Counted from the first letter of the stretch, positions 36,059 through 50,002 are shown. The stretch: 64,000 nucleotides of DNA from Utricularia gibba (GCA_002189035.1 NEEC01000023.1:868001-932000); one strand, 5' to 3'. A program made the numbers and translations. Notes: generated by a model not told the origin, from the sequence alone.

Positions 36059-37239
36059 CTAGTTCGTCAGCTTAGACAACAGCGCACCAGCTCTCGAGTC
36101 GTGGCGCTGGGATAGAAGAGGCTGCTGCTGCTGCTGGTTATGGCTCTCAAAGTACAGTGAGGGGGACTGCGAGGAAGCCATGAATCTGTTGTCCAAATTA
36201 CCATACGGCACTTGGCCAGCTGCAGCCTTTAGTCGTTGTACTTCGCTCCTCAGTGCTTCATTCAGAGCTAAAACTCACACGGGAAATTAAAGTCAATGTC
36301 AAAAACTACTCTGTTTCAGTAATGTAACATATCACAAGGTTTTGCAAATACCATCCCTGAGGTGCGCTTGCTGCTCAAGAGCCTGTAACTTGAGTTTGAG
36401 CTCCTTGTTCTCTGCTGTCAGTCCATTAGTATCCCGCTGAAGCAGCAATAAAGACGCACCGATGATAACTAGCTTTCTTACAATCAGCCAAAGAGTAAAC
36501 AAATCACTGAACCAAGGAAGCGAACGACTAAAACTGAAAGGTATATCAAACTGGAACTGGAATCAAGGATAGCAGCAGAAAAGGCCTAATTTTTTTGGGG
36601 GTGTTCACTGGTGGTAAGTTAGTAAAGAACACCTGCAAGAGAGTGATCTGAGCCGTCAATCTGGTAGCTTCAGCCTGAAGAGTGTGCACTTTCCTCTCCA
36701 GCTCACCAGTGTAACGAAGTTTCCGCTCTTTTGATCGCGCAGCAGATTGCCTATTTGCAAGAATTCTGGCGAATAGAGGAATAATGAAAGAATTGCGATT
36801 TCCTTTCAAGGAGCAGCAGTAAGGTGCTGGGGTGCATCAAAACCTACCGTTTGGCTTTCTTGGGATCGACTAAGGCGAGTTCAGCCAATCTGTCGGCTGG
36901 CATGGCCTTGTTACTCAGAGAATCCCCTTCAAAAAAGGTATATCCGTCCATGGAATTGGTATGCCTGTGCCTGGGCCGTGCAGGAGCGTCGGCGGCGGTG
37001 TCCCGAGACGGTGTTCCGAGCGTCGGTGGAGGCGGCCAATCAATGACCGGGAGATCATCGAGAAGCAAGTCGTCAAGGCGGTCAGGGAAGCGAAAGGAAG
37101 ACTCGGAATGGGCTCGGCGGTGTTGCGAGCGGCGCGTGGGAGAATGATGGGGCATCTGCTCTTGCTCCTGCTCCTGCTCCTGCTCCAGATCCAGCACCAG
37201 CTCCAACTCCAACTCCAACTCTGCCATTAAAGATTGCAT
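36059..37239 (-). CDS. Group I bZIP transcription factor (VIP1/RF2a-like)
   Basis: Nuclear bZIP protein of the VIP1/RF2a group. Four exons (36848-37239, 36633-36765, 36352-36436, 36059-36267) give 272 aa in consistent phase. The N-terminus is an acidic Glu/Leu and Glu/Gln repeat ([20 protein letters not shown]). Next are an acidic patch ([20 protein letters not shown]) and [13 protein letters not shown], a phospho-site-like region. The basic region is [22 protein letters not shown], with the group I Lys at the invariant position. The zipper spans exons 2-4 ([40 protein letters not shown]). The C-terminus carries a Gln run. The start at 37239 is uncertain: 37226 gives MAELELE, and an in-frame ATG lies upstream at 37344. 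Confidence 0.92.
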
Positions 37240-38036
37240 TTTTGGTGGGATGGGATGGTGTTTCAGCTTTGAAGCGAGGAGTGGAATGATTAAGCGATGA
37301 GTTGGTGTGGCATGTCTTGCAGCCCGCAGTGCAGGGCAGGGCAAGTACTGGACTCCACGTATGAGGAATAATAATGATTACCATCAAGATGGAAAGCTAT
37401 GGAAAGAAAAGAAAGGATCTCCTCCCCTGGGCGGAGGCCTATCTTTCTGCTTGTGACTCACTCCCCTCCCGGTCAACCAAACCAAAATCTTCTCCCCTTC
37501 CATCACCGATGGGCTAGGAAGGACGGCCGGCCGGCACCGCCCCCACCTCCGACGGGGTAGGCCCCTGCCCCTTGACTAACCAGTCTTCCTGTGCGTATTT
37601 ATTATTATTTTATGCCATGGACCAACAATGAATCTAATTCTTGATTTCCTTCAAATGTTAAAAACATTTGCATTTCATTTCGGAAACATTTCACCTTTAT
37701 TTAGGGGAGAATCTACCCCTCTTCCTCACTCTCTCGAGAACATTCGGCGCGTTGTCCGCCGCACGCCGCTGCTGCCTCACTAACTTTTTCTCATCCAGCA
37801 GTTGCGAGCTGGAGTCTGAGTCTTGGTCATTAAGATCTCGCGATTGCTGGCGGTTTGGTTGCTGCTTCAAGTAATTTCGTTTTCTTCCTTTTGTGTTACT
37901 GGGAGTATGAACAGATTCGTGTGGGTTGTAGTCTAGAGCAAAACTTGAATCTCCATCTCTTATTCTCTTCCTGAAACAGGCGTATTCACTTTTTTTTGTG
38001 GAATTAATTTCTTACCTCTACAGAATCTGAATCGAG
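37240..38036. other. Divergent bZIP/actin promoter region with actin leader intron
   Basis: The head-to-head gap between bZIP (-) and actin (+). The right part contains the actin 5' UTR exon and a leader intron at about 37871-38023 (TTCAA/GTAATT to CTACAG), the conserved architecture of plant actin genes. The ATG follows 13 bases after the acceptor. Confidence 0.6.
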
Positions 38037-39540
<1,504 letters not shown>

Positions 39541-39895
39541 AAAGGGTATCGTCATGTCCAACTGTTTGTTGTGAATCTGGCGCACTGCAATTGATTGGCT
39601 GACCTATTAGTATTTTATTTTTTTCAGGCGTATTGTTGCTGGATAGCCGGAGCGCGTGTTGATGCATCATCATTGTGTAATATGAGTTGGCTTGCTGCGT
39701 ATTCGCACGATGAGGAAAGTGCCTTCAGTTTCATTCTCTGTCTGAGGTGTGATGGATGGCGCGGTGCTTTTCTGTGCTTTGAAAACTTAAATATTGGTGT
39801 AGCGTCTTTGTCACTACTCATTCAATCTGTTTGTTGATGCTGCTGCTCTGTTGGTCTACTCGGCCCAGGGAGTTAATTAAAATGTGTAGTAAGTA

Positions 39896-39944
<49 letters not shown>

Positions 39945-40520
39945 TAGACCTAGCCGTGCATCTGGAAACTGAACCACAGCCCACAGAAACGAGACGCCAG
40001 TCAGTAAATTACCTCGTCCGTAGGGTTCGGCGGCTAATCCTGGAAATCCTAGTATGTATCAAATTAGCTTTGGTCGATGCATAGGCGGCTGGGAATGATG
40101 CTCGTTTTCCAATCAAATGGTGCCTGCAGTTTGGAGCCAGGGGATTCAAGGTGGAGGTGGACCTCCAAGTCCAAGTGGGGGACATTTAATGGAGACAGGG
40201 CGGCGATGGAGGGGAGGGGAGGGCAGCCACAGCCAATTATTTGTATTTAGATGGGGATGGGGGTTATGACAAGCAACCTGAAAGCCAAAACCCCAGCGAT
40301 GAAACGAAACCAACGTCTTTGTTTGGTTGTGTGTGGTTTACTTTTCCCTGTCTCATTCCTTCCCAACTCATGTTTCCCAGTACGCATTTCGATGTCGTGT
40401 CTACAACACCCCCCATTTGCTTCTGCTTATCCTTTCTTTTTCGAGTGCATAACACAAGGAGCTTCCTCGTAATTCTAAGGACTAAACTTGTCCTCAAAAC
40501 CAGCTTATCTTTTCTTTGTA
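39541..40520. other. Actin 3' flank and AVT1 promoter region
   Basis: Holds the actin 3' UTR, a (GAGACC)n hexanucleotide array (39896-39945) and the upstream region of the AVT1-type gene. No coding sequence is seen. Confidence 0.4.
39896..39945. repeat. (GAGACC)n hexanucleotide repeat
   Basis: About eight near-perfect GAGACC units, the last degenerating to TAGACC. The same hexamer encodes the Arg-Asp repeat of SNRNP27 near 63058. Confidence 0.9.
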
Positions 40521-43251
40521 ATGGCCGGGGATGGAGAGCAGCAGTCTTTCGAGTGTTTCTTTGAGAGCTCTGACGAGGATGACGTCAACAACTCTAAGAC
40601 GTTTGAGGGCTTTGGCGCTGGAACTGCAACTCGAAGCATTGATGAAGACCATGCTACTGCTGCTGCTGCTGAAGATGATAATGATAGGGGGAGGAAGAGG
40701 AAGAGGAGGAGGAGGAGGAACACGATAAACCACCCTCATTCACTTCACGCCAATGGCCTCAAAGTTACAAGCACGTCCCCTGCCCACACTTTTCACTTCG
40801 CTTTCTAAATCTAAGCGAACAATTGTTTTTTTTTTTATTATTTTGACCTCCGCGTTGTAATCTTGAAACAGGGAGACTACGGATTCATACACAATTTCAG
40901 TATCCCCAGCCTTTGGGATCTTGAGACATCGTCTTAGCTATGGATACTCTTTTTCTGAAATTGCCAAAGATGATACTGATCCAAAAGCAAGCTTTCTCTC
41001 AAAACAAAGTTATGATGTCGAAAAGAACGCTTCCACCAGTATCTTGCTATCCTGGTCCGAAAAAGCTTCAATGCATGAACAGCTACTTGGTGCTCCTGAA
41101 CCTCCAATTGCTCGTGGATGTAGCTTTTTCCAGACAGTATTCAATGGTACGTATGTCGTCCTTCAAAAAATAGAATTATTACTAACATTCATTCGTGGAT
41201 GTAGCTTCTTCAACTAGTATCTTTGAAGTTGGAAAATGATGAATTTTTTTGCAGCTGTGAATGTTATGGCTGGTGTTGGGTTGCTTTCTACGCCAGTTAC
41301 AATAAAAGAAGCAGGCTGGTGTAGCTTGGCAATTTTATTACTCTTTGCAGTCATCTGTTTTTACACTGGTTTCCTCATGAAACAATGCTTTGAGAGCAGG
41401 GAAGGCATCATTACCTATCCTGATATTGGGGAAGCCGCCTTTGGGAAGTATGGACGACTTTTAATATCGGTAATATGCATTCCTCGCATGCCTCACAAGT
41501 TTTCCCTTTTGTATCTCTACTATTATTTATGGTAAAGATGTAAGCTAAATGAGTTGACCAATAGTCTCTGGATGTTTTTGCAGATTATTCTTTATGCTGA
41601 ATTATATGTAAGTCGATCAACTGCCCTGTGTCCAAATTCATCAGTAACTTCAAAAATTGTGCTCCTAATGTTGTTCTTTCTAGTGCAGTCCTATTGTGTG
41701 GAGTTCATAATCTTGGAAGGAGATAATCTTACATCGTTATTCCCCATTCAGGGGTTTGGTTGGGCAGGACTTAAGCTTGATTCCGTCCATTTTTATAGTA
41801 TTATTACTGCAATTGTAGTCCTCCCAACCGTTCTACTGAGGGATCTTCGGGTTATATCTTATCTTTCAGGTGCTAAAATTGTGTCTTCGTTAACTTCCGT
41901 TTCATTGTCAGATTGCCTGATTTTTTTTTCTTTTTTATCTCATGTTCTGTTTTCCAGCCGGTGGAGTTGTTGCAACTCTAGTTATTATTGTTTGCTTAGT
42001 GTTACTGTCGACAGTAGATGGTGTTGGTTTGAATCAGGCTGGACAGCTTGTCAGATGGAACGGTATTCCATTCGCTATTGGTGTATATGGATTCTGTTTT
42101 TCGGGACATGCTGTATTTCCGAACATTTATCAGTCAATGGCTGATAAAACACAGTTCACCAAAGCACTGTTCTTGTGGTAATATGGTCTTTTGTCCTGAG
42201 CTGTGTATCATCACCAAACGAAAATTTCCTCGTTTCATCTGATTATTCTGATTTTTCAATGCAGCTTCATTTTGTGCTTTCTTATGTATGGAGGCGTTGC
42301 AGTAATTGGGTTTCTCATGTTTGGACAAAACACTCTGTCTCAGATCACTCTCAACATGCCAGCCAATTCTGTTGTTTCTAAAGTAGCAGTGTGGACAACC
42401 GTAATATGCAGTACTTGTTCTGTTTCTCTGTAATTTCTTCATTGGTCAATCCAGATGCAAATGCTTTCTTTTTTGTTCATGCAGGTCATTAATCCGTTCA
42501 CCAAATATCCTTTTGATTCCAACATTTTGAGCTTTTCTTGATTCCTTTTTTTTTTTATCCCTTTGCTTCCTTAATTCTACGCACATATGCTTTACTCATG
42601 AACCCACTAGCAAGGAGCATAGAGGAGCTCGTGCCCCCACGATTTCCTCTAGTTTCTGGTTTTATTTACTTCTGAGATTGATGCTTGTGGCCTCTACCGT
42701 CTGCATTGCATTTGTTTTACCTTTCTTTGGTACTTATATTTCAGAAGTTTCTTCGTCTAAATCATTGAAATTATGCTTAGTTTCATGATGATGAGTTGAA
42801 CGTGGCATAACAAGCATTTTTGTATGTGCTTTCTCTTGTTGTCAGGTCTTGTGATGGCTTTGATTGGCTCGTTTCTCAGTATACTTGTGGTAATCCCATT
42901 TATAAAAACTCAGGCTTATGAAATTTCATGTGAAGTTCATGAAATGAGCTTCCTTGATGCATCAGCATGTGTGGCGCATCTGGAGTATCATCTGCTGATG
43001 GGATTTCAAAAACACTGTTTGTCTTTTCAGGCAGTTATAATGCCAGCATTGTGTTTCTTGAAGATCGCGGGAAAGAAAGCGATGAGAAGTCAGGTACCAT
43101 TTTTTTCATATCTCCATAATTAAGAGAACATATACTAATGAGCTTCCTGATCATCCAGGTAATCATTAGCAACACAATAGTCGCGGTGGGAATTGTGAGT
43201 GCGGGTTTCGGGACGTATTCATCTCTGTCAAAACTTGCTAATGAGCAGTGA
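40521..43251 (+). CDS. AVT1: AVT1-type vacuolar amino acid transporter
   Basis: Multi-pass AAAP-family amino acid transporter of the AVT1 clade, expected on the tonoplast. Clear exons: about 40873-41146, 41255-41469, 41584-41607, 41689-41869, 41958-42177, 42265-42400, 42485-42504, 42585-42729, 42846-42889, 43031-43093 and 43159-43251. Exon 1 starts at 40521 ([20 protein letters not shown], acidic, then a basic run) but its 3' end is unresolved. Family blocks: [102 protein letters not shown] and [15 protein letters not shown]. The 80-nt intron 42505-42584 is a U12-type AT-AC intron. Exon 42585-42729 lacks one base (TTTT run 42660-42663); adding it joins PLVSGF to [11 protein letters not shown] and fixes the phase. 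Confidence 0.9.
42505..42584 (+). other. U12-type AT-AC intron of AVT1
   Basis: The 5' end reads ATATCCTTTT, the minor-spliceosome AT donor consensus. The branch site TTCCTTAAT (42567-42575) differs from TTCCTTAAC by one base, and the intron ends in AC (GCAC, 42584) about 10 nt later. Splicing here joins TTCACCAA to ATATGC, giving FTKYALLMNP, the conserved AVT1 reading. No GT-AG alternative gives that protein. Confidence 0.85.
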
Positions 43252-44016
43252 AGACCCCCACTCTGGGAGGGAGCAAGCAACACATGGTCCGCTGCCGCCA
43301 TGATGAGTTTCTTTGATTTGCATTGCTTGTTTATTCATCACCTATCAGTCAGTCAACTAGGGTGTCCTGCTTTCCCGATCGACTTCCTATAGACACTCGG
43401 ACAGAGATCGCCTCTTTCATCATCTGTGATCAATTTCTTTGGTTTCTGGTTTGATGGCTTCTCCCTTCATTTCAATAAAGATGATTCATGCACGTGGAGG
43501 AGATCCATCACTGTGATGGACCTTTTTTTTGTTGTTAAAAACAGTGGCATAAACACAGAAATCGAATTTTCTAGGCTCTTGTTAACCGGCTTATTCCAAC
43601 TCTACTGTTATATTCTTGCTTTCGTTAAATTCTCAAAACTATGCCCGCGATTGCTGTAAGCCATGGCTTCCCTTGTCTGCCACCGGCTGGGGCTCCTCCC
43701 AATGCTCAGTTGGTCCGGAAGGCAAATCTGAGTCTGCTGGACTGGTCTACACAAGTGAAATGCAACTGGAAAGAGTTGCTTTTGATAAGAGCCACTACAA
43801 ATGCAAATGGATGACCGATTATGGTTTTCTTATTTGCTGAACTTGTGCAAAAAATGGTCACGGCATTCTCACCCACACATAATGCTTGCTCTGATTTGCT
43901 TCAAGTAGACCACTGATTTGCTTACTTTCCAGATGATACTTCGCTGTCTTTCCGAGGTCACATCAATAATTTCAATCCCAGTTGCTGAGTTTGTTTGAAT
44001 CACAGGCCGAGACTTT
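43252..44016. other. Convergent 3' flanks of AVT1 and PNSB2
   Basis: Tail-to-tail region holding both 3' UTRs. Short open frames (for example 43426-43659) are AT-rich and unremarkable. No gene supported. Confidence 0.4.
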
Positions 44017-45417
44017 CTACAAATTATCATGTTCTATAACTTGGGCTCCTCTCCATTCTTCACCAGGATTCACAGATTTTGGTACGAGCAACGCTGCAGG
44101 GCCTGCGCATATGAAATAGTCCTTGCCATACTGCTCTGCGTATGATCCTGGGGCTGACAAGAACATCTCCTCAAACCCCATTCTTATGACACGGAAGAAA
44201 AGTTCACGTCCCTGAACAAATGATGGATCATCAACACGAAGCAACATTGAAGCAGCTAGACACAGGGATGTTCATTAGTCATTTATACCTGATCCAACGT
44301 TTCAAACTTGGACGGTGTTGTCCTATGATACTCCTTTGATCTCTCTTCCGGTGGTGCAGCATAAAGTCTACTGAGTTTATGCCTCAAAACGGTGATAGGA
44401 GCATCTTGTACACTCCACTCACCTGGCTTTTTTTCAGGCTCCCAACCAAAAGAGAAGAGGCCCGGATCCTCAGATTTCATGGCTTCTGATGGAGATAGAA
44501 ATTCAAAAGAGGAAGAGGGAGGAGGATGCACACAATAGGAGCATCCATTGAATCCTTGAATTCCAGCACCGCTTCTTTTCTTGAACTTGAAATGACTAAG
44601 TATGGCGCTGGTTATATTTACGGGCTTGCTTCCATTGTTCTTCACGACGACCGCTGTGGCCATACACAAGGGATATAGTGAGACGACATAAGTTAGCTCC
44701 AAATCCCCTTCGGTGCAACCCATCTCAACCTAAAGAAACAGTATCATGGTAGCTATTTCACACAAAATTCAGGGGAAACATATAAGCAGCTACAACATAC
44801 ATGCAAGTCATACAAAAAGAATGACACCATCTGAAGTGCCTTTATTAAATAAAGGAAGGATGCACATGCATCAGTTGCTTACAGACAAACCACAGTAAAG
44901 TAAGATCAACAGCATCCTAGCAAGGTCATCCCATCATAGGGTGTATAGAGTGTAGACAGTGTTTACCCTAAAGCTATCCTTGTCGCAGAGAATCTACCTG
45001 AAGCGCATCGATCGAATCAGAATCAGTGTCCCTCACACTCCAGTTCCTCTGACTAGAAGCCTTGTTCTTGGAGAGAGCCCTTGGTTCCGGAATTTCATCT
45101 AGTACCAAGCCAATACCTCCTCTGGAACCAAGACAATGAAGAACCTCCTCGAACCCATCATCCCTCCAGTACACCTTGGGCTTGTAAGACGTGACACGGC
45201 CGGTGGGTATATGGAGCTTTAGTGAACTTCCATTTCTGACGGTCAGTTCAACCGTCGCGGAATCGCTGAATTTAATGCCTTTCCGCCCGAACTGCTGCTC
45301 TAGAGTGGTGTGATCTGGAGAAGTGACGGCGGGGATGGTTGGGATTGAAGCAGAAGAAGAAGAAGAAACTCTGGGTGCCGAAGCTTTCAGGATAGAGAAG
45401 GAGAGGACAGAAGCCAT
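44017..45417 (-). CDS. PNSB2: PNSB2 (NDF2), chloroplast NDH subcomplex B subunit
   Basis: Nuclear-encoded subunit of the chloroplast NADH dehydrogenase-like complex, which supports cyclic electron flow around photosystem I. Three exons (44998-45417, 44289-44729, 44017-44211) give 351 aa, the expected size. A Ser/Ala-rich transit peptide ([20 protein letters not shown]) precedes a galactose-mutarotase-like fold. Conserved blocks: [117 protein letters not shown] and [19 protein letters not shown]. The C-terminus is [17 protein letters not shown]. It is non-catalytic in the complex according to the family literature. Confidence 0.93.
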
Positions 45418-45776
45418 TGATCTCGGATTCCGGGTGCGGAAGCCTTCAGGATATATATTTAACGGCCGTATCCTTGCTGCAAATTTCGTTACCATCTTTT
45501 TACAAAAATAAATAAATCCTGGAATCGGAGAAAAACGTATTTTATTTAATTTTTTACTGCTTTGAGAGGCACCCCACCCCGCACCTCATCAATCATACTT
45601 TCGCATTCAAGTCGAGTGATGAATATGCATCGGCTACCATAAAACCAAACAGTTGCACACTGTCTGAGACACGCTGGCTTCCTCCATCATTCGATACCAC
45701 ATGTTTTAGGGCCTTCAGGATCACAGTTTCATAAACAAACCGTGACACAAAAATCATGCTTCAGAATGCACCGAGC
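45418..45776. other. PNSB2 upstream region and CHCH-gene 3' flank
   Basis: The short spacer between two minus-strand genes. It holds the PNSB2 leader and promoter and the 3' UTR of the twin-CX9C gene. No distinct element identified. Confidence 0.35.
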
Positions 45777-47161
45777 TTAGGAACTCATGACAGAGCCGGA
45801 ATTCCTGCGACACTCGGCCAACATATCCATGTAGAACTGACACCTGCTGATTTCGTTGCCATAGCTGTTCAAGCACTGCAAAGAAATCGCAATAGTGTCA
45901 ACTTATCATTGAGTAATGCTTAATCAACCGCAGCGACACTTAATTTCCTATTAATCTCCACTGCAACAGCCATATCTGACTCTACTGCTGTCCTGCCGCT
46001 AGGGGGTCAGCTTCAACCATCAAAAGTGATAAAATTGTCGTACAAAAAGGTCATAGAGAGCTTACGTCCTGAAAAGCCTTTGAATGCACCATGCAGGCAT
46101 CACTTCCCATGCTTCCAGCACCTGGTGACTGAACTCCAGTGGCTTCAGACACCACTGTCTCGTGTTGAATGGTTCGAGGGCCCATAACCGCATCCACTGC
46201 CCGGTGCGCAACAGCACTACCAGTGCCAAAAGCCATCCCTAAAGAATGCATAGAGGTCCAGCAGTTAGAATGCATAACATAACCCAACTCTGATCACAAT
46301 TACTTGTAACATAAAATCCATCGTGTAGTTTCCAGATATAACATCCGATCTAAACTTCACATACCTTGAGCTATGGTTGCACGGATTCCTCCAAGCAATG
46401 ACCCACCAGAACCACTTTGAACGGGAGCTGGCGGAGGAGCATGATTCACTACACGCATGAAAAGATAGGACGTGAGAAGGAATGAAGCATCTTCATACTG
46501 ATCGGTTAGAAATGTGACAAAAGATGCAAAGTCTGCCGCTATTCCACCCTGTAAATATCAAGGCAGTGTTAAACAAATGAAAAATCTGAACCTGGATGAG
46601 GTGGCGGGCTACGGACAGCAGCAGGACGAGGGGCATGGCTCGCAGACCTTCCTAAACTCCAATCCAACACAATTTTCATAAATTAATAAAGGACAGCAAT
46701 CGTATCCAAGGTGCTCACAAAACTAGCAAAAGCCAGGTTTTCCATACATTTTCGCTTTCTGTGCAAATGAATGCTTTTTTTTTTTTTTTCTATCTCCTTG
46801 ATAAACCTTAGCTTCCGAGGCATTTGAGCTTTGAGAAGGATTTTAAGTTATAGCCGAGCCAAGAAAAAAAAAAGTGCATAAACCCAGTTCCAAGGAAACA
46901 TTTATGAAGGCCTCATCAAATCAATTTCACAAAACCATATGCACATATTGGTTGCGAATTCGAGAAAATTATTCACTAATCGTGACCCCGTTTAAGAAAA
47001 AACGAATCCAAAAACATCATCGTGCAAAAGTTTTCCCTTTTTTTCGCTGCAATACTTCAGAGGGAAATTCGAATTGCATTTCTCAGCCGCCTGATAGAAA
47101 CACCACAAATTCAATGAACGCGGGGACGGAGCAACTCACCACCAGAGCTACGGCGAGGCAT
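45777..47161 (-). CDS. Twin-CX9C (CHCH) mitochondrial protein, CHCHD2/Mix17-like
   Basis: Small protein of the CHCHD2/MIX17 family (plant At12Cys type), normally imported to the intermembrane space by the MIA40 pathway. Five small exons (47140-47161, 46592-46651, 46365-46448, 46066-46238, 45777-45875) join in phase to 145 aa. The N-terminus is Arg/Ser-rich (MPRRSSGGRSASHAPRPAAV) followed by a proline-rich linker (SPPPHPVNHAPPPAPVQSGS). The hydrophobic glycine-rich segment GGSLLGGIRATIAQGMAFGTGSAVAHRAV is the family hallmark. The C-terminal CHCH has two CX9C pairs: CMVHSKAFQDC and CQFYMDMLAEC. The first exon codes only seven complete residues, so it is easily missed by gene finders. Confidence 0.9.
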
Positions 47162-47585
47162 TGTTGGGTTAGAGAATCGGCACACAGCAACAAATGAACC
47201 GGTGAGGAGGATCTACGGGATCCGTGGCTGCTTTTGAAATCGTCAATGGGAAGCAGAAGCCCCAACCATCAGGGGACACGATTGGACCGGGCCTCTGTTG
47301 TATGTTAATTTTAGGAAAAAGGTGAGCAGGCCCATGTGGCGCTACATGTTGGCCCAGTAAGGATTGGAGCTTCGTAATCGAATTACAACGCGAGGCTGCG
47401 ATGGCATCGATCAATCAATCAGTTCAAAAAGGGATACAACAGAGCAAAATCTACTGCATTAACTACAACTAGATCTTCCAACCCAAGCTTGCTTGCGCCT
47501 ATGACGAAGGAGACTCATTGGCCCTCTCGGGTCGGGTCTCCATGAATCTGAATTCATTGCTTCACCTGCTGTGGCCGGCCACGAT
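47162..47585. other. CHCH-gene promoter and PIN 3' flank
   Basis: Includes a CHCH-gene 5' leader and a TGGCCGGCCA palindrome near 47573. No coding sequence is seen. Confidence 0.35.
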
Positions 47586-49855
47586 TCAGAGCCCCAGTAG
47601 GATGTAATACACTAGGGTGATTGGGAGGGCTATCAACATTCCAAATATCACCCTGGGACACAAGGCAAGGCAATGCAATGCAATACAAAGCTCACTTTTG
47701 TGTACTCTAGTGCAAACAAGTGTAAATGCTCATGGAAAAAAGGTGTACCCACCCAGTGCTAAGGATCTTGGGATGCACATTGTACTCCTTGGCAAACACG
47801 AAAGGGACTATTCCTTGCGGAAGAGCAGCCTGGAATTGGAACATTTTTCATTCACCACAAAAAAACATAAAACCAATGCTGCATGTTGGCTCACCTGCAC
47901 AATCGCCACACGTAGGAGCACGCCCCTTAGTCCTACCGCAACGGAAGCTGCAGCCATGACTGCCGGTCCAGTAAGAAAGCGAACCGCCATGGAAAAGGCC
48001 GCCACGGAGTTACCACAGGCAATGATTTTAGGCTGCAGCGCCATGAACAGTCCTGTAGCTCGGTGGGCACATCAAACCAACAAATTAATCGCTGTCGCAT
48101 GAAAAAGCATGATTTCCAAACAGCAACAGAGATTTGTTTACACAAACTAACTGATTCTTCTTACCAAGACTAAACATAGCCATTCCTAGACCAGCGTCTG
48201 ACAGGATGGAAATAGATTTTGCAACTATGGCCGGCATCTCAAGATGCCACCTACAATGGAAGAGTAACCTCACAGAAATCAATCCCACCACATCAGGTAT
48301 GCAAGATCACACAAGCACGTTCATTACCTGAATGAGACCAAGGACCAAGTGAGGCCAATGAGGCTGGAGTATGTGTTGGGATTTCTGATCAGCTTCCGCC
48401 ACACCATGATCAGAATCAGTCTCGTCATCACACTTGTGGGTGGCATGGCCGCCGGTTTCGTGTCGTCGTTTCCACTTTTTGTCCGGAGCTCAGCCTTGGA
48501 GCTTGATCCCAGCTTCAGTGGATCAGCACCTTGTTTGTTCCCGAAGCTGAAGTCATCTCGCCCAAACTCATCGTATTCTGCAAGCACGGAATAAAGGGTT
48601 CAAATAACTTGTATCCAGAAAAGAACCCTTACAATTTGCTTTAGCTCGCAACTTAAAACAATATGGGAACAAGGAATTCCCCATCGGTTAGTCCTATGCG
48701 CGACGACAACTACACTGCACTTGTGTGAATCCTAGAAAAAAAATGTTTTTTTTGAATACCTTTAGGATGAGGTCCCACGTTAAGCTCATTCCCATATTCA
48801 CCTCCTCGGAAGACATGAATCCCTCGTTCGGAAACTGGAGAAGCACTCGAACTCCAGACAAACATGTGAAGATCCTTGCTGCTTTCGTGACCGTTCGCCT
48901 TCTTTTTCGCAGCAGGAGAGAATATTCCGGTGGTTGCAGGAGGAGCATATCCACCTCCTGCGTTAGTGTTAACTCGTGATTGGTTCTCCTCATCTAATCC
49001 AGGGTTCGCATAACTCGATTGCCTTGGACTGTGACTGATAGCGTTTTTCCCGTTCACCATCGTATAGAAATCAGCGTGGTTGAAACTGGAGCCTCTTGGG
49101 GTAGGATTTCTCGACGATTGAAGTGAGTAAATCTCGGCATTGGTTAAGTTAGACGGACGAGGAGTCAAGGAGAGTCCCGACTTCGGACCATGCGATCCTC
49201 TTGAGAAGATTTCAGATCTCGAGCTGGCTGATTTTCGAACAGTCACGTGAATCTTGCCGTCTTCACCAACCTCCGTCTCCGTCTGGAGAGGATCTCTCCC
49301 GTCCAACGAAATAATGTCTGAATCAACCCTGAAAGAAATGATGTCGCCCGCAGTATCTGGGAACTGTTCAGCAATAAGCATCCTCGCTCCTCTGAACTCA
49401 AACAAGAACAGCATCAATGTGTACCAAATGATGCACTGGAGAACAACGATCTGGACCATTAAACTCCCGGAGAAGTCGCCGTACATCCCTTTCAAGAGAG
49501 GAATGCCCATGACAAGTGTATTCGGTAGTGTGGACAAGGAAAAGAGAGTAATGGACCATTCAAGGGAACCTCTGGAGCTCAGCCTGGACCAGACTGCGAG
49601 AACTGCAAGAACTATGAGTTTCTGCAAAGTGTCAGCGGCTATGAAACGGTAGTTCATGGCATAGGGATTGTTGGTGGAGATGAAATGGAAAGAGAGCAAT
49701 GGAACGGCAAAAAGGGCGACAAATCTGTTGATGCCGGAGCATTGGTCCGGGGTGAAGATCTTCCACCACTTCACCGAGCCATAAGCCAAAATCATGGCCA
49801 CGTAGAGAGGAACCACCGCGGTCAGGACATGATAGAGGTCTGTGAGGGAGATCAT
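47586..49855 (-). CDS. PIN: PIN auxin efflux carrier, long-loop canonical type
   Basis: Plasma-membrane auxin exporter. Six exons (48760-49855, 48328-48577, 48165-48250, 47895-48052, 47753-47829, 47586-47652) give 577 aa in phase, the typical PIN gene layout with a large first exon. N-terminal membrane domain: [75 protein letters not shown]. The long central loop carries canonical motifs [51 protein letters not shown] (a TPRxS phospho-site), [13 protein letters not shown] and [15 protein letters not shown]. The C-terminal domain has [40 protein letters not shown] and [20 protein letters not shown]. The loop sequence suggests the PIN1/SoPIN1 side of the family, but the clade is not certain. 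Confidence 0.96.
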
Positions 49856-50002
49856 TTTCTTCTCAAGAAACGCAGATTTTTAACAAGGAGATGGGACTGC
49901 AAGACTGCAACTATGAATACCCCCCAGTTGCTGTTATGTCATCCAGAGAGGAGATTGAAAAAAAGAAAAAAAAAAGATCAAGAGACAGCGAGCTCAAGAG
50001 TG

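Noticed and set aside
37082-37387. Alternative frames through the bZIP N-terminal repeats
   Set aside because: They are shadows of the Glu/Leu and Glu/Gln codon repeats; the bZIP reading has conserved domains and consistent splicing.
39896-39945. The hexamer array as a CRISPR or other structured repeat
   Set aside because: It is a simple uninterrupted microsatellite in a plant intergenic region with no spacers.
48710-48993. Frame continuing past the PIN exon 1 donor at 48760
   Set aside because: It reads into the intron (poly-T/A rich). The phase-1 donor and the conserved downstream exons define the true end.
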